In this document: positions 19,142 through 28,859 of the stretch, one piece after another | How the letters are laid out: each line of letters starts with the position of its first letter | Numbering within the stretch: the stretch's first letter is position 1 | From: Myxacorys californica WJT36-NPBG1 | GTDB taxonomy: Bacteria; Cyanobacteriota; Cyanobacteriia; Leptolyngbyales; Leptolyngbyaceae | Assembly (NCBI GenBank): GCA_019359315.1 | Contig: JAHHHO010000027.1 | Location: 1-64,000 of the forward strand | DNA length: 64,000 bases | Reading direction: 5' to 3' | The notes under the pieces: model-generated | The model's input: the letters and a program-made list of their open reading frames with translations, nothing else | What the model was told of the DNA's origin: nothing | Database searches by the model: none | Program-made: the position numbers and the translations under genes

Positions 19142-21889
19142 TTATTCTAAGGGGAAATGCTCAGCTAAATAGCGTTTGGCGGTATCGCGATCGTGGATAT
19201 CCCCATCCAAGGTTGCCATTAATAAGCGCTCCAATATTTCTTTAAACTGCCGACCTTGTTTGTAACCCAGTTGCTTGAGGTCATTGCCATCCAACGGCGC
19301 TTTTACCCGTGACCAACAGGTGAGATATTTCCAAATTAATTGCCTGTGCGATCCTTCGGAGCTTGGCGAAGCCAATCGCGGCACTCGTACCGCTACAAGC
19401 ATTAACAGAGGCACATCATAGGGCTTAAGCAGTTGCACCACTTGGCTAGGCCGATTGGCTTTAGGTAGTGCTTCTGTCAGTTGCGCTTGCACCTGGCAGA
19501 GGTCGGTGAGACGCTCGATGCTGTCATGAGGCAGCTGGAGCGTTTGAGCCACAAATCCGCGTTCTTCAGGGGCTAATCGCGCTAGGAGAACTTCGAGCAG
19601 CAGTTGCCAGTGAATATATATCTGCTGCGGATCAAATCGACGGAGCCAGCGACCGACCAGCCGCAACTGCCACCACAATTCGTCATCGAGTTCTAACGTG
19701 GGGTGAATGCAGCTTAACGCTCCTAGCTCTGACAGTTTCTTGAGAGCGGGCTTCCAGTAAGGCGCTTGCAAGATGTGCTTCAGTTCGGCTTTGAGGCGAG
19801 TTTGCAGAGCAGGCGCAATGACTCGTTCGGATTGGTTCGATTGAAATTGCGTGTAAATGCCACTGGCGATCGCATAGCGAATGAATCCTTCAGTTTGCGT
19901 CTCGATCTCAAATCCAAGCCGCACAGCAAATCGCACGGCTCTAAAGATTCGGGTCGGGTCTTCAATAAAACTATTCGTGTGTAGCACACGAATGTGCTTT
20001 TTCTGCAAATCCAACACGCCTCCGAAAAAATCGAGCAATTCATTCGCGCGAGGATGGGTTAACCGCAGGGCCAATGCGTTGATCGTGAAATCCCGACGAT
20101 AGAGATCTTGACGAACCGAACTTGCCTCAACTTCTGGATTGGCGGCAGGATAGGGATAGAACTCCGTCCGAGCAGTGGCAATGTCGATCCAAAGCGAATC
20201 CAAGGTGGGATCGTTGTGCCACAGCAGCGCTGCCGTTTGAAATTTTCCGTGAATCTCTAATCGCGCTTGAGGATAGAGAGCTTGCAGCGACCGCGCTAAT
20301 TCTACTCCCGCGCCGACATCGGCAGACTGGTGAAAGCCATCGACAACGAGATCAATGTCATTCAGCATCACAGGCTGATCTGGCTCGGCAAGCAACAGAT
20401 CGCGGACACCGCCGCCGACGAGATACAGATGCCATCCGCGCTGTTGGGCTTGCTCAGATGCGATCGCCAGAATTTTCTGCAAAGGTGGAGTCAATCGGGC
20501 GAGATCGAGTCGCGCCGTGTGTGAGTGTGCAGAGGAGCGCCCAGTCGATGGGTCAGAGGGTTTGGATCGGCTCCCCGCTTCGTGCAATTGCCGCAAAACA
20601 TCGGTTCGAGTCACAATTCCAACGAGTTGCTCCTGCTCCAAGACGGGAAGCCGACCGATATCGTAAGTGACCATTAACGATTCGATCTCGGGAAGCAGGG
20701 TTTCGGGTGCGATCGTTTTCAAATTCGTCGTCATATAGCCCTTGACGGGCGCATGAGAGAATCCGTGATGCAACGCAATATCTAAATCGCGACGGGAAAT
20801 CATACCCACTAGACGATCAGCATCCACAACCGATAAACCAGAATGTCCGTACCTCAGTAAAATTCGCTGGGCTTCACCAATGGTCGTTTCTGGTCGAATG
20901 GTTCTCACCGGCGAGGACATCAAATCTCGCGCTGTCGGTGGCTGGGGAATCTGATCTCTAAATTGAGCCAAAATCTGATCGAGAAGCGGCTGCGGATCTT
21001 CTTCTCGGCGCGTTAATGCTGCTGCTTTGGGATGTCCGCCTCCCCCAAGTGGGCTAAGAACGGCATTGAGATCCGTTCCTGCAATGTGCGATCGCGCAAT
21101 CACCGCCAGCACATTTCCACCGTCTCGGCACGCCGCCCCCCGACAATAGTGATGCGCCAAAAACAGGGCGTCCATATCGGTCAGTTCCATAATTCGGGAG
21201 GCAAGGCTTGAGAGTCCTGGTACATAGTCCTCTGTTTGAAGCACGACCCAGGCCATCGTTTGCCCGCGAATGGTTTCGGACTGCAACTGCTCTAGCGCCA
21301 GACCCAAAAGCTCTTGCAGTTGAGGTGAAAGACCGGGATCGACGTATTCTGCGATCGCGCTTAGACTTGCGTCTTGAGTCATGAGCCACGCTAACGCCGC
21401 TGCATCCCTAGCCGTCGTGTGATCGTAGGTCAGCGAGCCAGTATCGGTGTGAATGCCGAGTGCCATCACCGTCGCTTCGCTGGGTGTGAGTGAAATCGAT
21501 TGAGCTTGCAAAATCTCTGCAATCAGCGTGGTAATTGCTCCAACTGAATCAAAATGAACTTCTGTTGCGGGAATATCACTATCAGCGCTTTTGTGATGGT
21601 CGTAGATAATAATGTCAATGTTTGGCAGATCAATCCACTTTGCAGTAGCGCCGATGCGATCGCGGCTTTGGGCATCGACGATCGCAATCGATCGAATTAA
21701 ATCTGGATTCACCGATCGCGGCTCGATCAAGGGATATTCGTCGCGGTGGAGCGCTAAAAAGTCACGCACAGCAGGATGGGCACCTCCTGAAAGGACAATC
21801 CGCGATCCCGGACGCAAGCGACTGACCCCAACGGCAGCACCTAGGGTATCAAAATCTGCTGTGGTGTGACATAGAATCAAGTCCATCAT
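19142..21889 (-). CDS. DHH phosphoesterase - CBS - CCA-adding nucleotidyltransferase fusion
   Basis: A protein of about 915 aa with three modules. The N-terminal DHH/DHHA1 part has [11 protein letters not shown] and YDHHKSAD, and GGGHPKAAA in DHHA1, as in nanoRNase/phosphoesterases. A CBS pair follows ([10 protein letters not shown] ... [10 protein letters not shown]), a likely nucleotide sensor. The C-terminal module is a class II poly(A) polymerase/tRNA CCA-transferase with [19 protein letters not shown] and [11 protein letters not shown]. This architecture is known in cyanobacteria and some other bacteria, where the C-terminal part can act as CCA- or A-adding enzyme. The start is set at the methionine before MDLILCHTT; a frame extends 17 codons further. 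A dispersed repeat (19356-19385) lies inside the 3' part, encoding [13 protein letters not shown]. Confidence 0.9.
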   Translation of the reverse strand: MMDLILCHTTADFDTLGAAVGVSRLRPGSRIVLSGGAHPAVRDFLALHRDEYPLIEPRSVNPDLIRSIAIVDAQSRDRIGATAKWIDLPNIDIIIYDHHKSADSDIPATEVHFDSVGAITTLIAEILQAQSISLTPSEATVMALGIHTDTGSLTYDHTTARDAAALAWLMTQDASLSAIAEYVDPGLSPQLQELLGLALEQLQSETIRGQTMAWVVLQTEDYVPGLSSLASRIMELTDMDALFLAHHYCRGAACRDGGNVLAVIARSHIAGTDLNAVLSPLGGGGHPKAAALTRREEDPQPLLDQILAQFRDQIPQPPTARDLMSSPVRTIRPETTIGEAQRILLRYGHSGLSVVDADRLVGMISRRDLDIALHHGFSHAPVKGYMTTNLKTIAPETLLPEIESLMVTYDIGRLPVLEQEQLVGIVTRTDVLRQLHEAGSRSKPSDPSTGRSSAHSHTARLDLARLTPPLQKILAIASEQAQQRGWHLYLVGGGVRDLLLAEPDQPVMLNDIDLVVDGFHQSADVGAGVELARSLQALYPQARLEIHGKFQTAALLWHNDPTLDSLWIDIATARTEFYPYPAANPEVEASSVRQDLYRRDFTINALALRLTHPRANELLDFFGGVLDLQKKHIRVLHTNSFIEDPTRIFRAVRFAVRLGFEIETQTEGFIRYAIASGIYTQFQSNQSERVIAPALQTRLKAELKHILQAPYWKPALKKLSELGALSCIHPTLELDDELWWQLRLVGRWLRRFDPQQIYIHWQLLLEVLLARLAPEERGFVAQTLQLPHDSIERLTDLCQVQAQLTEALPKANRPSQVVQLLKPYDVPLLMLVAVRVPRLASPSSEGSHRQLIWKYLTCWSRVKAPLDGNDLKQLGYKQGRQFKEILERLLMATLDGDIHDRDTAKRYLAEHFPLE
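19358..19385. repeat. Dispersed palindromic repeat, copy inside the CCA-transferase gene
   Basis: GGAGCTTGGCGAAGCCAATC followed by GCGGCACT. Nearly the same 28 bases occur in mutM at 35420-35448, and related copies are at 63074-63105 and 22183-22209. The inner GCTTGGCGAAGCC part is self-complementary. Here it is translated in frame. Confidence 0.7.
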
Positions 21890-21974
21890 TTCTGATAAGT
21901 TACTTAGTGATAGTGAAAACGCAGTTTCAATAACTGCCATAACTGGATTTAATTTGCTGTTTAGGGAGAAGGAA

Positions 21975-22163
21975 ATGTCGATCGTATTTCAAATTGCATT
22001 AACTGCGCTGGTTCTCTTCTCGTTTGTCATGGTGATTGGCGTTCCTGTTGCCTACGCTTCACCAAGCAACTGGGATCAATCGAAGCGCTTGATTCTGCTG
22101 GGGTCAGGCATCTGGTTTCTTTTGGTGATTACCGTCGGGGTTCTAAACTACCTCGTGGTGTAA
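21975..22163 (+). CDS. psbZ: Photosystem II protein Z
   Basis: A 62-aa two-helix thylakoid membrane protein of the photosystem II core (formerly Ycf9). The sequence [20 protein letters not shown] and [10 protein letters not shown] region, then WDQSKRLI and a second helix ending NYLVV, is diagnostic. The start is fixed by homology and by GGGAGAAGGAA directly upstream. It is divergent from the CCA-transferase gene and precedes ribH, an order also familiar from other cyanobacteria. PsbZ stabilises PSII and its antenna interactions. Confidence 0.97.
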   Translation: MSIVFQIALTALVLFSFVMVIGVPVAYASPSNWDQSKRLILLGSGIWFLLVITVGVLNYLVV

Positions 22164-22182
22164 GTTTGCGTGTGCATTGCAA

Positions 22183-22209
22183 TTCGCTTCGTGAAGCTCG
22201 GAAGGATCG
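22183..22209. repeat. Partial copy of the dispersed palindromic repeat
   Basis: TTCGCTTCGTGAAGCTCGGA then AGGATCG shares the GCTTCG-GAAGC core and GAAGGATCG end with the copies at 63074-63105 and 19358-19385. It lies between psbZ and ribH. Confidence 0.5.
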
Positions 22210-22449
22210 TGGGGAAGAAATCTTAATATTTCAACCCCACCCCTCTCTGTTTTCCGTCCTGCTAAGATAAGTTTTTCTAAACTTTCTTTGCTAAATGTTA
22301 AGGTCTAAATCAGCAAACCGGATCAATCCTACCAAAGCCGACGGATCTCGCTAGGTTTGAGGGGACATTCTGAGGCAGGTTCTCACCCCCAAAGGCAGAA
22401 AATCTGTTTAAGCTATCGGTGTGCATCACGTTGGTACTTAAATTAAACA

Positions 22450-23082
22450 ATGGCTATTTTTGAAGGAACATTTGCTCAAACGGATGGGTTACGGTTTGCG
22501 ATCGTGGTGGGTCGCTTTAATGATTTGGTGACGGGAAAGCTCTTAGAGGGCTGTCAAGACTGCCTCAAACGGCACGGAATTGATATCAACCCTCAAGGAA
22601 CCCAAACCGACTATGCCTGGGTTCCCGGCGCGTTTGAATTGCCTCTAGTCGCGCGTCAGCTTGCCATGTCCGGTCGGTATGATGCCGTTATTTGTTTGGG
22701 CGCGGTGATCAAAGGACAAACGCCTCACTTTGATTATGTCTCAGCTGAAGTGTCTAAAGGCATTGCAGCGGCTGGATTTCAAACGGGCGTTCCTGTCGTC
22801 TTTGGCGTATTGACGACAGACACCATGCAGCAAGCTTTAGAACGAGCAGGCATCAAGAGCAATTTGGGCTGGGAATACGGCATGAGCGCTTTAGAAATGG
22901 CGAGTCTGATGCGTCAGGTCAAAGGTGCAGTGCCAACTCCCTACGCTGATCCGGACTACAGCAATCCGGACTACAGTAATCCAGACTATGCCAATTCAGC
23001 CGCTGCCAACCCCGCTATTTCCTCCGCCGGGCATCACACCCTTCCTGCTTCGACGGTACATGCTTCAGATGCCTCTAGTTAG
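22450..23082 (+). CDS. ribH: 6,7-dimethyl-8-ribityllumazine synthase with C-terminal repeat tail
   Basis: Penultimate enzyme of riboflavin synthesis; condenses 5-amino-6-ribitylaminouracil with dihydroxybutanone phosphate and assembles into a pentamer or 60-mer shell. The core (about residues 1-158) shows [42 protein letters not shown] and [11 protein letters not shown]. Then comes an unusual ~50-aa tail with NPDYS repeats ([17 protein letters not shown]) and a low-complexity Ala/Ser-rich end; typical ribH proteins stop near 160 aa. The tail is encoded by 15-base repeats around 22955-22995. No FMN riboswitch is visible upstream. ribE lies separately at 45 kb. Confidence 0.95.
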   Translation: MAIFEGTFAQTDGLRFAIVVGRFNDLVTGKLLEGCQDCLKRHGIDINPQGTQTDYAWVPGAFELPLVARQLAMSGRYDAVICLGAVIKGQTPHFDYVSAEVSKGIAAAGFQTGVPVVFGVLTTDTMQQALERAGIKSNLGWEYGMSALEMASLMRQVKGAVPTPYADPDYSNPDYSNPDYANSAAANPAISSAGHHTLPASTVHASDASS

Positions 23083-23424
23083 CCTCTTTCGTAGCTGCAA
23101 ATGCTGGGAATCCATACGGTTTTGCAAGCGCTACGGCAGGCGATCGGGTTGTAGAAAGGCGTCTCAAAAGGGCGTCTTTTTGAATCTTGTTTGGAACTTC
23201 AGAGCAACCCAAGCTCCAAAGGATCGCAGAATCTTTCTCACCCAAACATTCTCGTCCACTCTATGCTATAAACTACAGTAATCTTGTCGAGAAACCGGAG
23301 ATTAGCTTGAGGGATGAAAAGCAGTTCAGAGTCGTTGTGGACGTTGATCGCTATTTCGCCTGCTGATAAATTTCTCATCCTAGTCATTTCTCTCTCTTCA
23401 TCCTTCATCCCTTAAGAGGTCGCC
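23083..23424. other. Intergenic region between ribH and cysA
   Basis: No gene is convincing. AGGCGTCT and GGGCGTCTTTTT near 23157-23180 are direct, not inverted, copies, so they do not form a standard terminator. Confidence 0.5.
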
Positions 23425-24441
23425 GTGGCCATCACAGTTCAAGACGTTTCTAAGCAGTTTGGCAGTTTTCAAGCCCTTGATCAGGTCTCGCTAGAAATCA
23501 AAAGCGGTTCTCTAGTGGCGCTATTAGGTCCGTCTGGGTCGGGCAAATCGACATTATTGAGACTGATTGCGGGTTTAGAGATGCCAGATTCTGGAAAGAT
23601 TTGGCTGACAGGAGAAGACGCCACCGATCGCAGTGTACAAGAGCGCAATATTGGATTTGTGTTTCAGCATTACGCGCTGTTTAAGCATTTGACCGTGCGT
23701 AAAAACATCGCCTTCGGGCTAGAGATTCGCAAAGCGCCAACCAGCAAAGTGAAGAAGAAAGTTGAAGAACTGCTGGAGCTAGTGCAATTGAGTGGACTTG
23801 GCGATCGCTACCCGTCTCAACTCTCTGGAGGACAGCGCCAACGAGTTGCCCTAGCGCGAGCCTTGGCGGTGGAGCCTCAAGTTCTCTTGCTCGACGAACC
23901 GTTTGGTGCGCTCGATGCCAAGGTGCGTAAAGATTTGCGGGCATGGCTGCGGCGGCTGCACGATGAAGTTCACGTAACGACCGTGTTTGTCACCCACGAC
24001 CAAGAGGAGGCGATGGAAGTCTCAGATGAACTAGTGGTGATGAACAAAGGCAAAGTCGAGCAAATTGGAACGCCTGCCAATATTTACGATCATCCCGCCA
24101 GCGCTTTTGTCATGAGCTTTATCGGGCCTGTTAACGTGCTGCCCAGTTCGTCGCATATTTTTCAGAACAACGGGTTTGACTCTGCCCATCCAGAGATGTT
24201 CTTGCGTCCTCAAGATGTGCTGATCGAAACCTCTCCCAATGGCAGCACGGTTGCTGCTAGAGTCACTCGTCTGATTCATCTAGGCTGGGAGATCCAGGCA
24301 GAATTATCTCTCGATGATGGTCAGATTGTCACGGCGCATTTGACCCGCGATCGCTTCGATCAGTTGAACTTAGCGCCTCAACAACGGGTATACGTCAAAC
24401 CCAAAGATGCAAAGTCTTTCCCGCTCTACTACTCGATTTAA
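23425..24441 (+). CDS. cysA: Sulfate/thiosulfate ABC transporter ATP-binding protein CysA
   Basis: Cytoplasmic ATPase that powers sulfate import. Length 338 aa. Walker [10 protein letters not shown] near residues 36-44, Q-loop FQHYALF, signature [15 protein letters not shown], Walker [12 protein letters not shown] and H-loop [13 protein letters not shown] are intact. The C-terminal TOBE-like domain (about 235-335) is of the CysA type. The GTG start has AAGAGG five bases upstream. No permease (cysT/cysW) or sbp gene is nearby, so it must pair with products encoded elsewhere. A related ABC importer (for example molybdate or phosphate type) is a less likely reading. Confidence 0.88.
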   Translation: MAITVQDVSKQFGSFQALDQVSLEIKSGSLVALLGPSGSGKSTLLRLIAGLEMPDSGKIWLTGEDATDRSVQERNIGFVFQHYALFKHLTVRKNIAFGLEIRKAPTSKVKKKVEELLELVQLSGLGDRYPSQLSGGQRQRVALARALAVEPQVLLLDEPFGALDAKVRKDLRAWLRRLHDEVHVTTVFVTHDQEEAMEVSDELVVMNKGKVEQIGTPANIYDHPASAFVMSFIGPVNVLPSSSHIFQNNGFDSAHPEMFLRPQDVLIETSPNGSTVAARVTRLIHLGWEIQAELSLDDGQIVTAHLTRDRFDQLNLAPQQRVYVKPKDAKSFPLYYSI

Positions 24442-24542
24442 GCGACTACTCGATTGACGTGAGTTGTCCTTGTCTACATCCGGCGATCGCAACGCCGGTA
24501 TGAGTAGAATGATTGAGTCTAGAAAATATTGCCTCCTCTGCT

Positions 24543-25595
24543 ATGGTGACGCTCTCGCCCGAACTTAAAGCCCGTCTCTCCCAGCCTCTCAAGATAGGAC
24601 ACGTTGAGGTGAACAGCCGAGTGCTGCAATCGCCCCTTTCTGGAGTGACAGATTTAGTGTTTCGGCGGTTGGTGCGCCGCTACGCGCCCGAGTCGATGAT
24701 GTATACCGAAATGGTGAACGCAACTGGATTGCATTACGTCAAGCAGCTTCCAATCATTATGGAAGTCGATCCGAATGAGCGTCCCATTAGCATTCAGCTA
24801 TTTGATTGCCGTCCTGATTTTTTGGCAGAAGCCGCCCAGAAAGCGGTCGCCGAAGGAGCCGATACGGTCGATATCAACATGGGTTGTCCGGTCAATAAAA
24901 TTACTAAGAACGGCGGCGGCTCCTCATTACTAAGGCAACCCGAATTAGCCGCAGAAATTGTGCGATCGGTGGTTGAAGCCGTTGAAGTTCCGGTGACCGT
25001 CAAAACGCGCATCGGCTGGACAGAAAAAGAAATCAACATTCTTGACTTTGCTCGCCGCATGGAGGATGCAGGCGCGAAAATGATCACCGTGCATGGGCGG
25101 ACTCGCGCCCAAGGTTATAACGGCTCTGCCAAGTGGGAATGGATCGCCAAAGTCAAAGAAGTTCTCTCAATTCCGGTCATTGGTAACGGTGACATCTTCT
25201 CAGTCGAGTCGGCGGTGCGATGTCTAGAGCTAACCGGAGCGGATGGCATCATGTGTTCACGGGGCACGCTGGGCTATCCGTTTTTGGTGGGCGAGATTGA
25301 TCACTTTCTCAAAACAGGAGAGGAAAAACCTCCCCTCACGCCAGTTGAGCGGCTAGAGTGCGCCCGTGAGCATTTGCAAATGCTATGGGAATATAAGGGC
25401 GATCGCGGCGTCCGGCAAGCTCGCAAACACATGACGTGGTATTCCAAAGGCTTTATGGGCGCGGCAGATTTGCGCGGACAGTTGAGCGTAATTGAGAATG
25501 TTCATCAAGGGTTGGACTTGATTGATACCGCGATTACTCGTCTCAATCAATCTGGGTGGCAAGTTGAAGCAGAACCCGAACTCGTAGCGTTATAA
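24543..25595 (+). CDS. dus: tRNA-dihydrouridine synthase (DusB-like)
   Basis: FMN enzyme that reduces specific uridines in the tRNA D-loop using NADPH. About 350 aa. Visible motifs: LQSPLSGVTDLVFRRLVRRY at the N-terminus of the TIM barrel, QLFDCRPDFLAEAA, the active-site NMGCPVNKI with its cysteine, VTVKTRIGW, and the FMN phosphate site VIGNGDIFS and GADGIMCSRG. The helical tRNA-binding domain follows (RQARKHMTWYSKGF). The frame is open to a TTG at 24513, but ATG 24543 (MVTLSPELKARL) matches how cyanobacterial relatives begin; neither has a strong ribosome site. Confidence 0.94.
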   Translation: MVTLSPELKARLSQPLKIGHVEVNSRVLQSPLSGVTDLVFRRLVRRYAPESMMYTEMVNATGLHYVKQLPIIMEVDPNERPISIQLFDCRPDFLAEAAQKAVAEGADTVDINMGCPVNKITKNGGGSSLLRQPELAAEIVRSVVEAVEVPVTVKTRIGWTEKEINILDFARRMEDAGAKMITVHGRTRAQGYNGSAKWEWIAKVKEVLSIPVIGNGDIFSVESAVRCLELTGADGIMCSRGTLGYPFLVGEIDHFLKTGEEKPPLTPVERLECAREHLQMLWEYKGDRGVRQARKHMTWYSKGFMGAADLRGQLSVIENVHQGLDLIDTAITRLNQSGWQVEAEPELVAL

Positions 25596-25805
25596 AACGA
25601 TAAATGCAATGTGTTGTATAGCACTTTCGTTATGTCGGATCTTCTGTCACGCTTGTGTGAATTTGTAGTGAATCTATCAGGATCAAGCAGTTGCTTTAAG
25701 CTCAGTCATACTGATTTAGCATTGTAATAAATCGCGATCGCTGTGTCTGTACTCTTGAACTGACTGTGAAGCTATTAACTCTTTAGCGATGAGGAACGAG
25801 ATATT

Positions 25806-26648
25806 ATGCCGTTTACACTCATTCAAGGTACGTTTGAGCCAACGAGTGGAATACCCGATGGAGATTCAGTCCGTTTCAAGGCAGATGACGACACACTATT
25901 CGACAAGTTAGGTGGAAGAGCCGAATTCAAGAGCGAAGGGCAAGTGCAGCTACGCTACGAAGGCATTGATGCGCTTGAAAAAGCGGCGAAAAAAACTTTT
26001 TCTTCAAACGCAACCAAACGGAATATCGACCTACTTGGAGGAGAGAAAGCCGGACGGCCAGGATACATCCTTTCTGGCAATGTTGATGGCAATGGACGCC
26101 CGGTTTGCTTTGTCTTCGTTGGCAAACCTCCAAAATGGGACAATTCTGACCGAGGAGAGGAGCTAAACGCAGATATGCTGCGGGAAAGCATTAACTACAA
26201 GCTTCTGCAAGAAGGACATGTTTACCCCATGTTTTACGAGACTCTTTATAAAGAATTGCGCGATGTGATGGTCGCGGCAACGGAGAAGGCACGGGCAGAG
26301 AAGGCAGGAATTTGGAAGGCGGATCGCTCCGATCAAGGCGTTGAGATTGACATTCCTCCTAATTTGGCAGAATTACCACCCATTTTTCCGAAGTTGTGGC
26401 GGCGGCTGGAATCGTTTTATCAACGTCCTTCTAACCGCGACAAAACATTGAAGCAGTTTGTGGCGGCGCTATCACGAGGTAAAGACCGACTCTTTACGAT
26501 TCCAGATCAACGCTCAATCAAGCTTTCCACGGCGCTGAAAGTGGATGGAAATAAGCTGACGATGCTATATAAACCAGAGGAGATGGTATTTGAATCGGAT
26601 GTTCGGATTGAGCGGGTGCTTGCAAGTATGACGACATCCATCTTTTAG
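25806..26648 (+). CDS. Staphylococcal-nuclease-like protein
   Basis: A 280-aa protein with an SNase (thermonuclease) domain in the first ~180 residues. PDGDSVRF gives the calcium-binding aspartate, LRYEGIDALE has the R and E separated exactly as R35 and E43 of the Staphylococcus enzyme, and DGNGRPVCFVF supplies the third residue (R87). EKARAEKAGIW is the usual C-terminal helix. The remaining ~100 residues (about 185-280) do not match anything I know. There is no signal peptide, so it would act in the cytoplasm unless exported otherwise. All catalytic residues appear present, so activity is likely. A short inverted repeat follows the gene. Confidence 0.8.
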   Translation: MPFTLIQGTFEPTSGIPDGDSVRFKADDDTLFDKLGGRAEFKSEGQVQLRYEGIDALEKAAKKTFSSNATKRNIDLLGGEKAGRPGYILSGNVDGNGRPVCFVFVGKPPKWDNSDRGEELNADMLRESINYKLLQEGHVYPMFYETLYKELRDVMVAATEKARAEKAGIWKADRSDQGVEIDIPPNLAELPPIFPKLWRRLESFYQRPSNRDKTLKQFVAALSRGKDRLFTIPDQRSIKLSTALKVDGNKLTMLYKPEEMVFESDVRIERVLASMTTSIF

Positions 26649-26669
26649 AAGCACTGGTCGTAGGACTGA

Positions 26670-26697
26670 GGGCATTGTCAAGCGATCGACAATGCCC
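26670..26697 (+). terminator. Hairpin after the SNase-like gene
   Basis: Perfect 10-bp stem GGGCATTGTC (26670-26679) / GACAATGCCC (26688-26697) with an 8-base loop, 21 bases after the stop. It lacks a T tract, so it may be a transcript-end stabiliser rather than a classical terminator. Confidence 0.55.
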
Positions 26698-27217
26698 CAC
26701 AATCCCGATTCATCCAGCCCAACTTGCAGAAAATCATCTTTAGACCTCTTCATATTAGATTTCAAACAGCTTGAAACAATCGATTCCTAGTCATTCATAG
26801 CAAAGCTGATAGTGTTCTTTAATCCTAGCTAATCAGGTCAAGCGATTCAATCTGTCAATCCTCGTTAATCTGCAAGAAACCTATTGTTTTGAACCTTATA
26901 AACGGGAGACTAGGGCTTCTAAATATCTCGCGTTTTTTGCTTATTTGCGCCCTATCTGATAGATTTTCTTGTCCAATCCTACAGCTCAACAATTGCTCGA
27001 ACCCAAGGTGATTAAATCCGATTCTCACTACTCAACTCTCTGTGATGACGGCACGATTACTGCCTAAAATTGCCCAGATATTGGCCTATCCAAAATCTCC
27101 TCAAAGTACGACCAATGAAAATGACAACGGAGTTAGTAGTAGTAGGTCTGGAAGCTGACAATCAACGCTGAAATCATTAAAATTTGGCGATAGAACTATT
27201 ATTTCACCACTACCAGC
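26698..27217. other. AT-rich intergenic region
   Basis: No gene, promoter or repeat is clear. It lacks CGATCG sites, as does the next gene, and marks the left part of a compositionally distinct stretch. Confidence 0.5.
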
Positions 27218-28765
27218 ATGACTAAGACATCTATTACTGATGCCAAAAGAAGGGTTTCAAAGCATTATTTTGCCCTCGGAATACTGATAGCAACTTTGTT
27301 CACTTTGTGCTTTACAGCTAGGCTAGTCCCAAGCCCCACAAGCGACAGGGCAGTTTTTGTTTCTGTAGCTGAGTATCTACTTTTAGCAAATCATCTCTAC
27401 ATAGATGTTTACGACAATAAAGATCCGTTGTTTTTTTACGCTGTGTCAATGCAGCGAGTGCTTGGAGGGATAGGTGAATACCTATTTGAGTTGCTAATGG
27501 TAGTTATAGCAACAGTATCCGCATACGACATCTCGTGCATTATTGAGTGCACTGACACGATGCGTAAAAGAATTTTGCTGATTGCAGTACCTTTGCTTGT
27601 AACGGGGGCTTTCTGGCTTCCAGGATATACTACCCTGCCTGGTATAGCGCTCAGCTTATTGGCATGCTCTTTCTTTCTTAGAAAAAAGATGCTACTTGCC
27701 GGTGGATGCATAGGATTGGTGGCCTTCACGAAATTAATCGCGTTTCCTCTGCCGGCTGTCTTCTGCCTTACCTATGAGCTTATTCTATGGGATAAACAAG
27801 TTAGCCGCGAAAATCTCAAGCGCTTAATTACAGGATTCACGTCTGTTTCTGCGCTAATCATCGTAATACTTCTCACCAGGCAAGAATTACTTGGCTATCT
27901 GCAAACTCAGCAAAATAACTTCTTCTATTCTCAAGGTCTGCTAACAGACAACAGCTCCTTGGTCAACTCTTTTGCTTCACATCTTCGCACGATGTTTTTA
28001 AGCTCCCGGAAGTCACGGCTTTTACTATTTTCGTTAATCGCAAGCATGGGTTTCACTGGATACATAGCAATTCAATCCACGATTGAAAAGAAGATTAAGG
28101 CTTTTTTGATTGGTACACTCGCAACATGCCTCATTTCAATAGTCATATTAGGGTTGACAGGCATATGGGAGCATCACCTGTCGCTGATATACTTCTCGCA
28201 AACTCTTCTGCTTATCTGCATAGCAATAAGCATAAATTCAAAGAGGATCTTTGCTGGTTCATTATTCGGAATTGTAATATTAGTTTCAGCTATCCTGCTT
28301 AGTGGGACACTACGTGTTACTAGCCATTATGCTGACAACCCAATGCAAATAATCCCAAGGATTGCATCCTTGGCTCAACCCTCAGTTGAATTGAAGGCGT
28401 TTAGATCTATATACCCAAACGGAACAGGATTTGCGAGCCTTGGTCAGAACACCAATGTAATGCCCTATGGAGCAGCCAATGACAAACTTATGTGCCCGGA
28501 CTTTCATCAGTATCCTTGGTACTCTCCTGAAAAGCTTAGGCATATTCTTGACTGTGCCAAAACGGCACCGACACTTGTTGTTGATAGGAAATTTGTGCGT
28601 TTGGAGGAAGCACCTAACTTTTGGCCAAGGGAGTCTCAAAAACAAATTCTGCTAAAGAATTGGAATGATTTTGTGACGGAAGGGGAAAATATAATTCAAA
28701 CCCAGTACTCATGCAAGAATCTAGAGAGCATAAGAATCTGTAGCAGAGAACGACCAATATCTTAA
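27218..28765 (+). CDS. GT39-like polytopic membrane glycosyltransferase
   Basis: A 515-aa membrane protein with about ten hydrophobic segments. After the first helix it reads SDRAVFVSVAEYLLLANH and DVYDNKDPLFFY (D43, D63, D66, D69), the loop pattern of GT39/ArnT-like and related GT-C enzymes that take sugars from polyprenyl phosphates. The C-terminal ~130 residues form a soluble domain. It probably decorates an envelope lipid or glycan. The gene is AT-rich, contains no CGATCG, and has neighbours of ordinary composition on both sides, which suggests horizontal acquisition. No other polysaccharide genes adjoin. Substrate unknown. Confidence 0.65.
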   Translation: MTKTSITDAKRRVSKHYFALGILIATLFTLCFTARLVPSPTSDRAVFVSVAEYLLLANHLYIDVYDNKDPLFFYAVSMQRVLGGIGEYLFELLMVVIATVSAYDISCIIECTDTMRKRILLIAVPLLVTGAFWLPGYTTLPGIALSLLACSFFLRKKMLLAGGCIGLVAFTKLIAFPLPAVFCLTYELILWDKQVSRENLKRLITGFTSVSALIIVILLTRQELLGYLQTQQNNFFYSQGLLTDNSSLVNSFASHLRTMFLSSRKSRLLLFSLIASMGFTGYIAIQSTIEKKIKAFLIGTLATCLISIVILGLTGIWEHHLSLIYFSQTLLLICIAISINSKRIFAGSLFGIVILVSAILLSGTLRVTSHYADNPMQIIPRIASLAQPSVELKAFRSIYPNGTGFASLGQNTNVMPYGAANDKLMCPDFHQYPWYSPEKLRHILDCAKTAPTLVVDRKFVRLEEAPNFWPRESQKQILLKNWNDFVTEGENIIQTQYSCKNLESIRICSRERPIS

Positions 28766-28859
28766 TAGTGGCTAAGTGACAGAACCTTCGTTTGCATGAC
28801 AACAACACGAAGCTGCTTGGCTATATGTGTGTCTTGAAAGTAGTCCTTTCATCAAGAGA

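Noticed and set aside
22164-22449. FMN riboswitch upstream of ribH
   Set aside because: The conserved AGGATAT and GATTCAGTTTAA-type blocks are missing.
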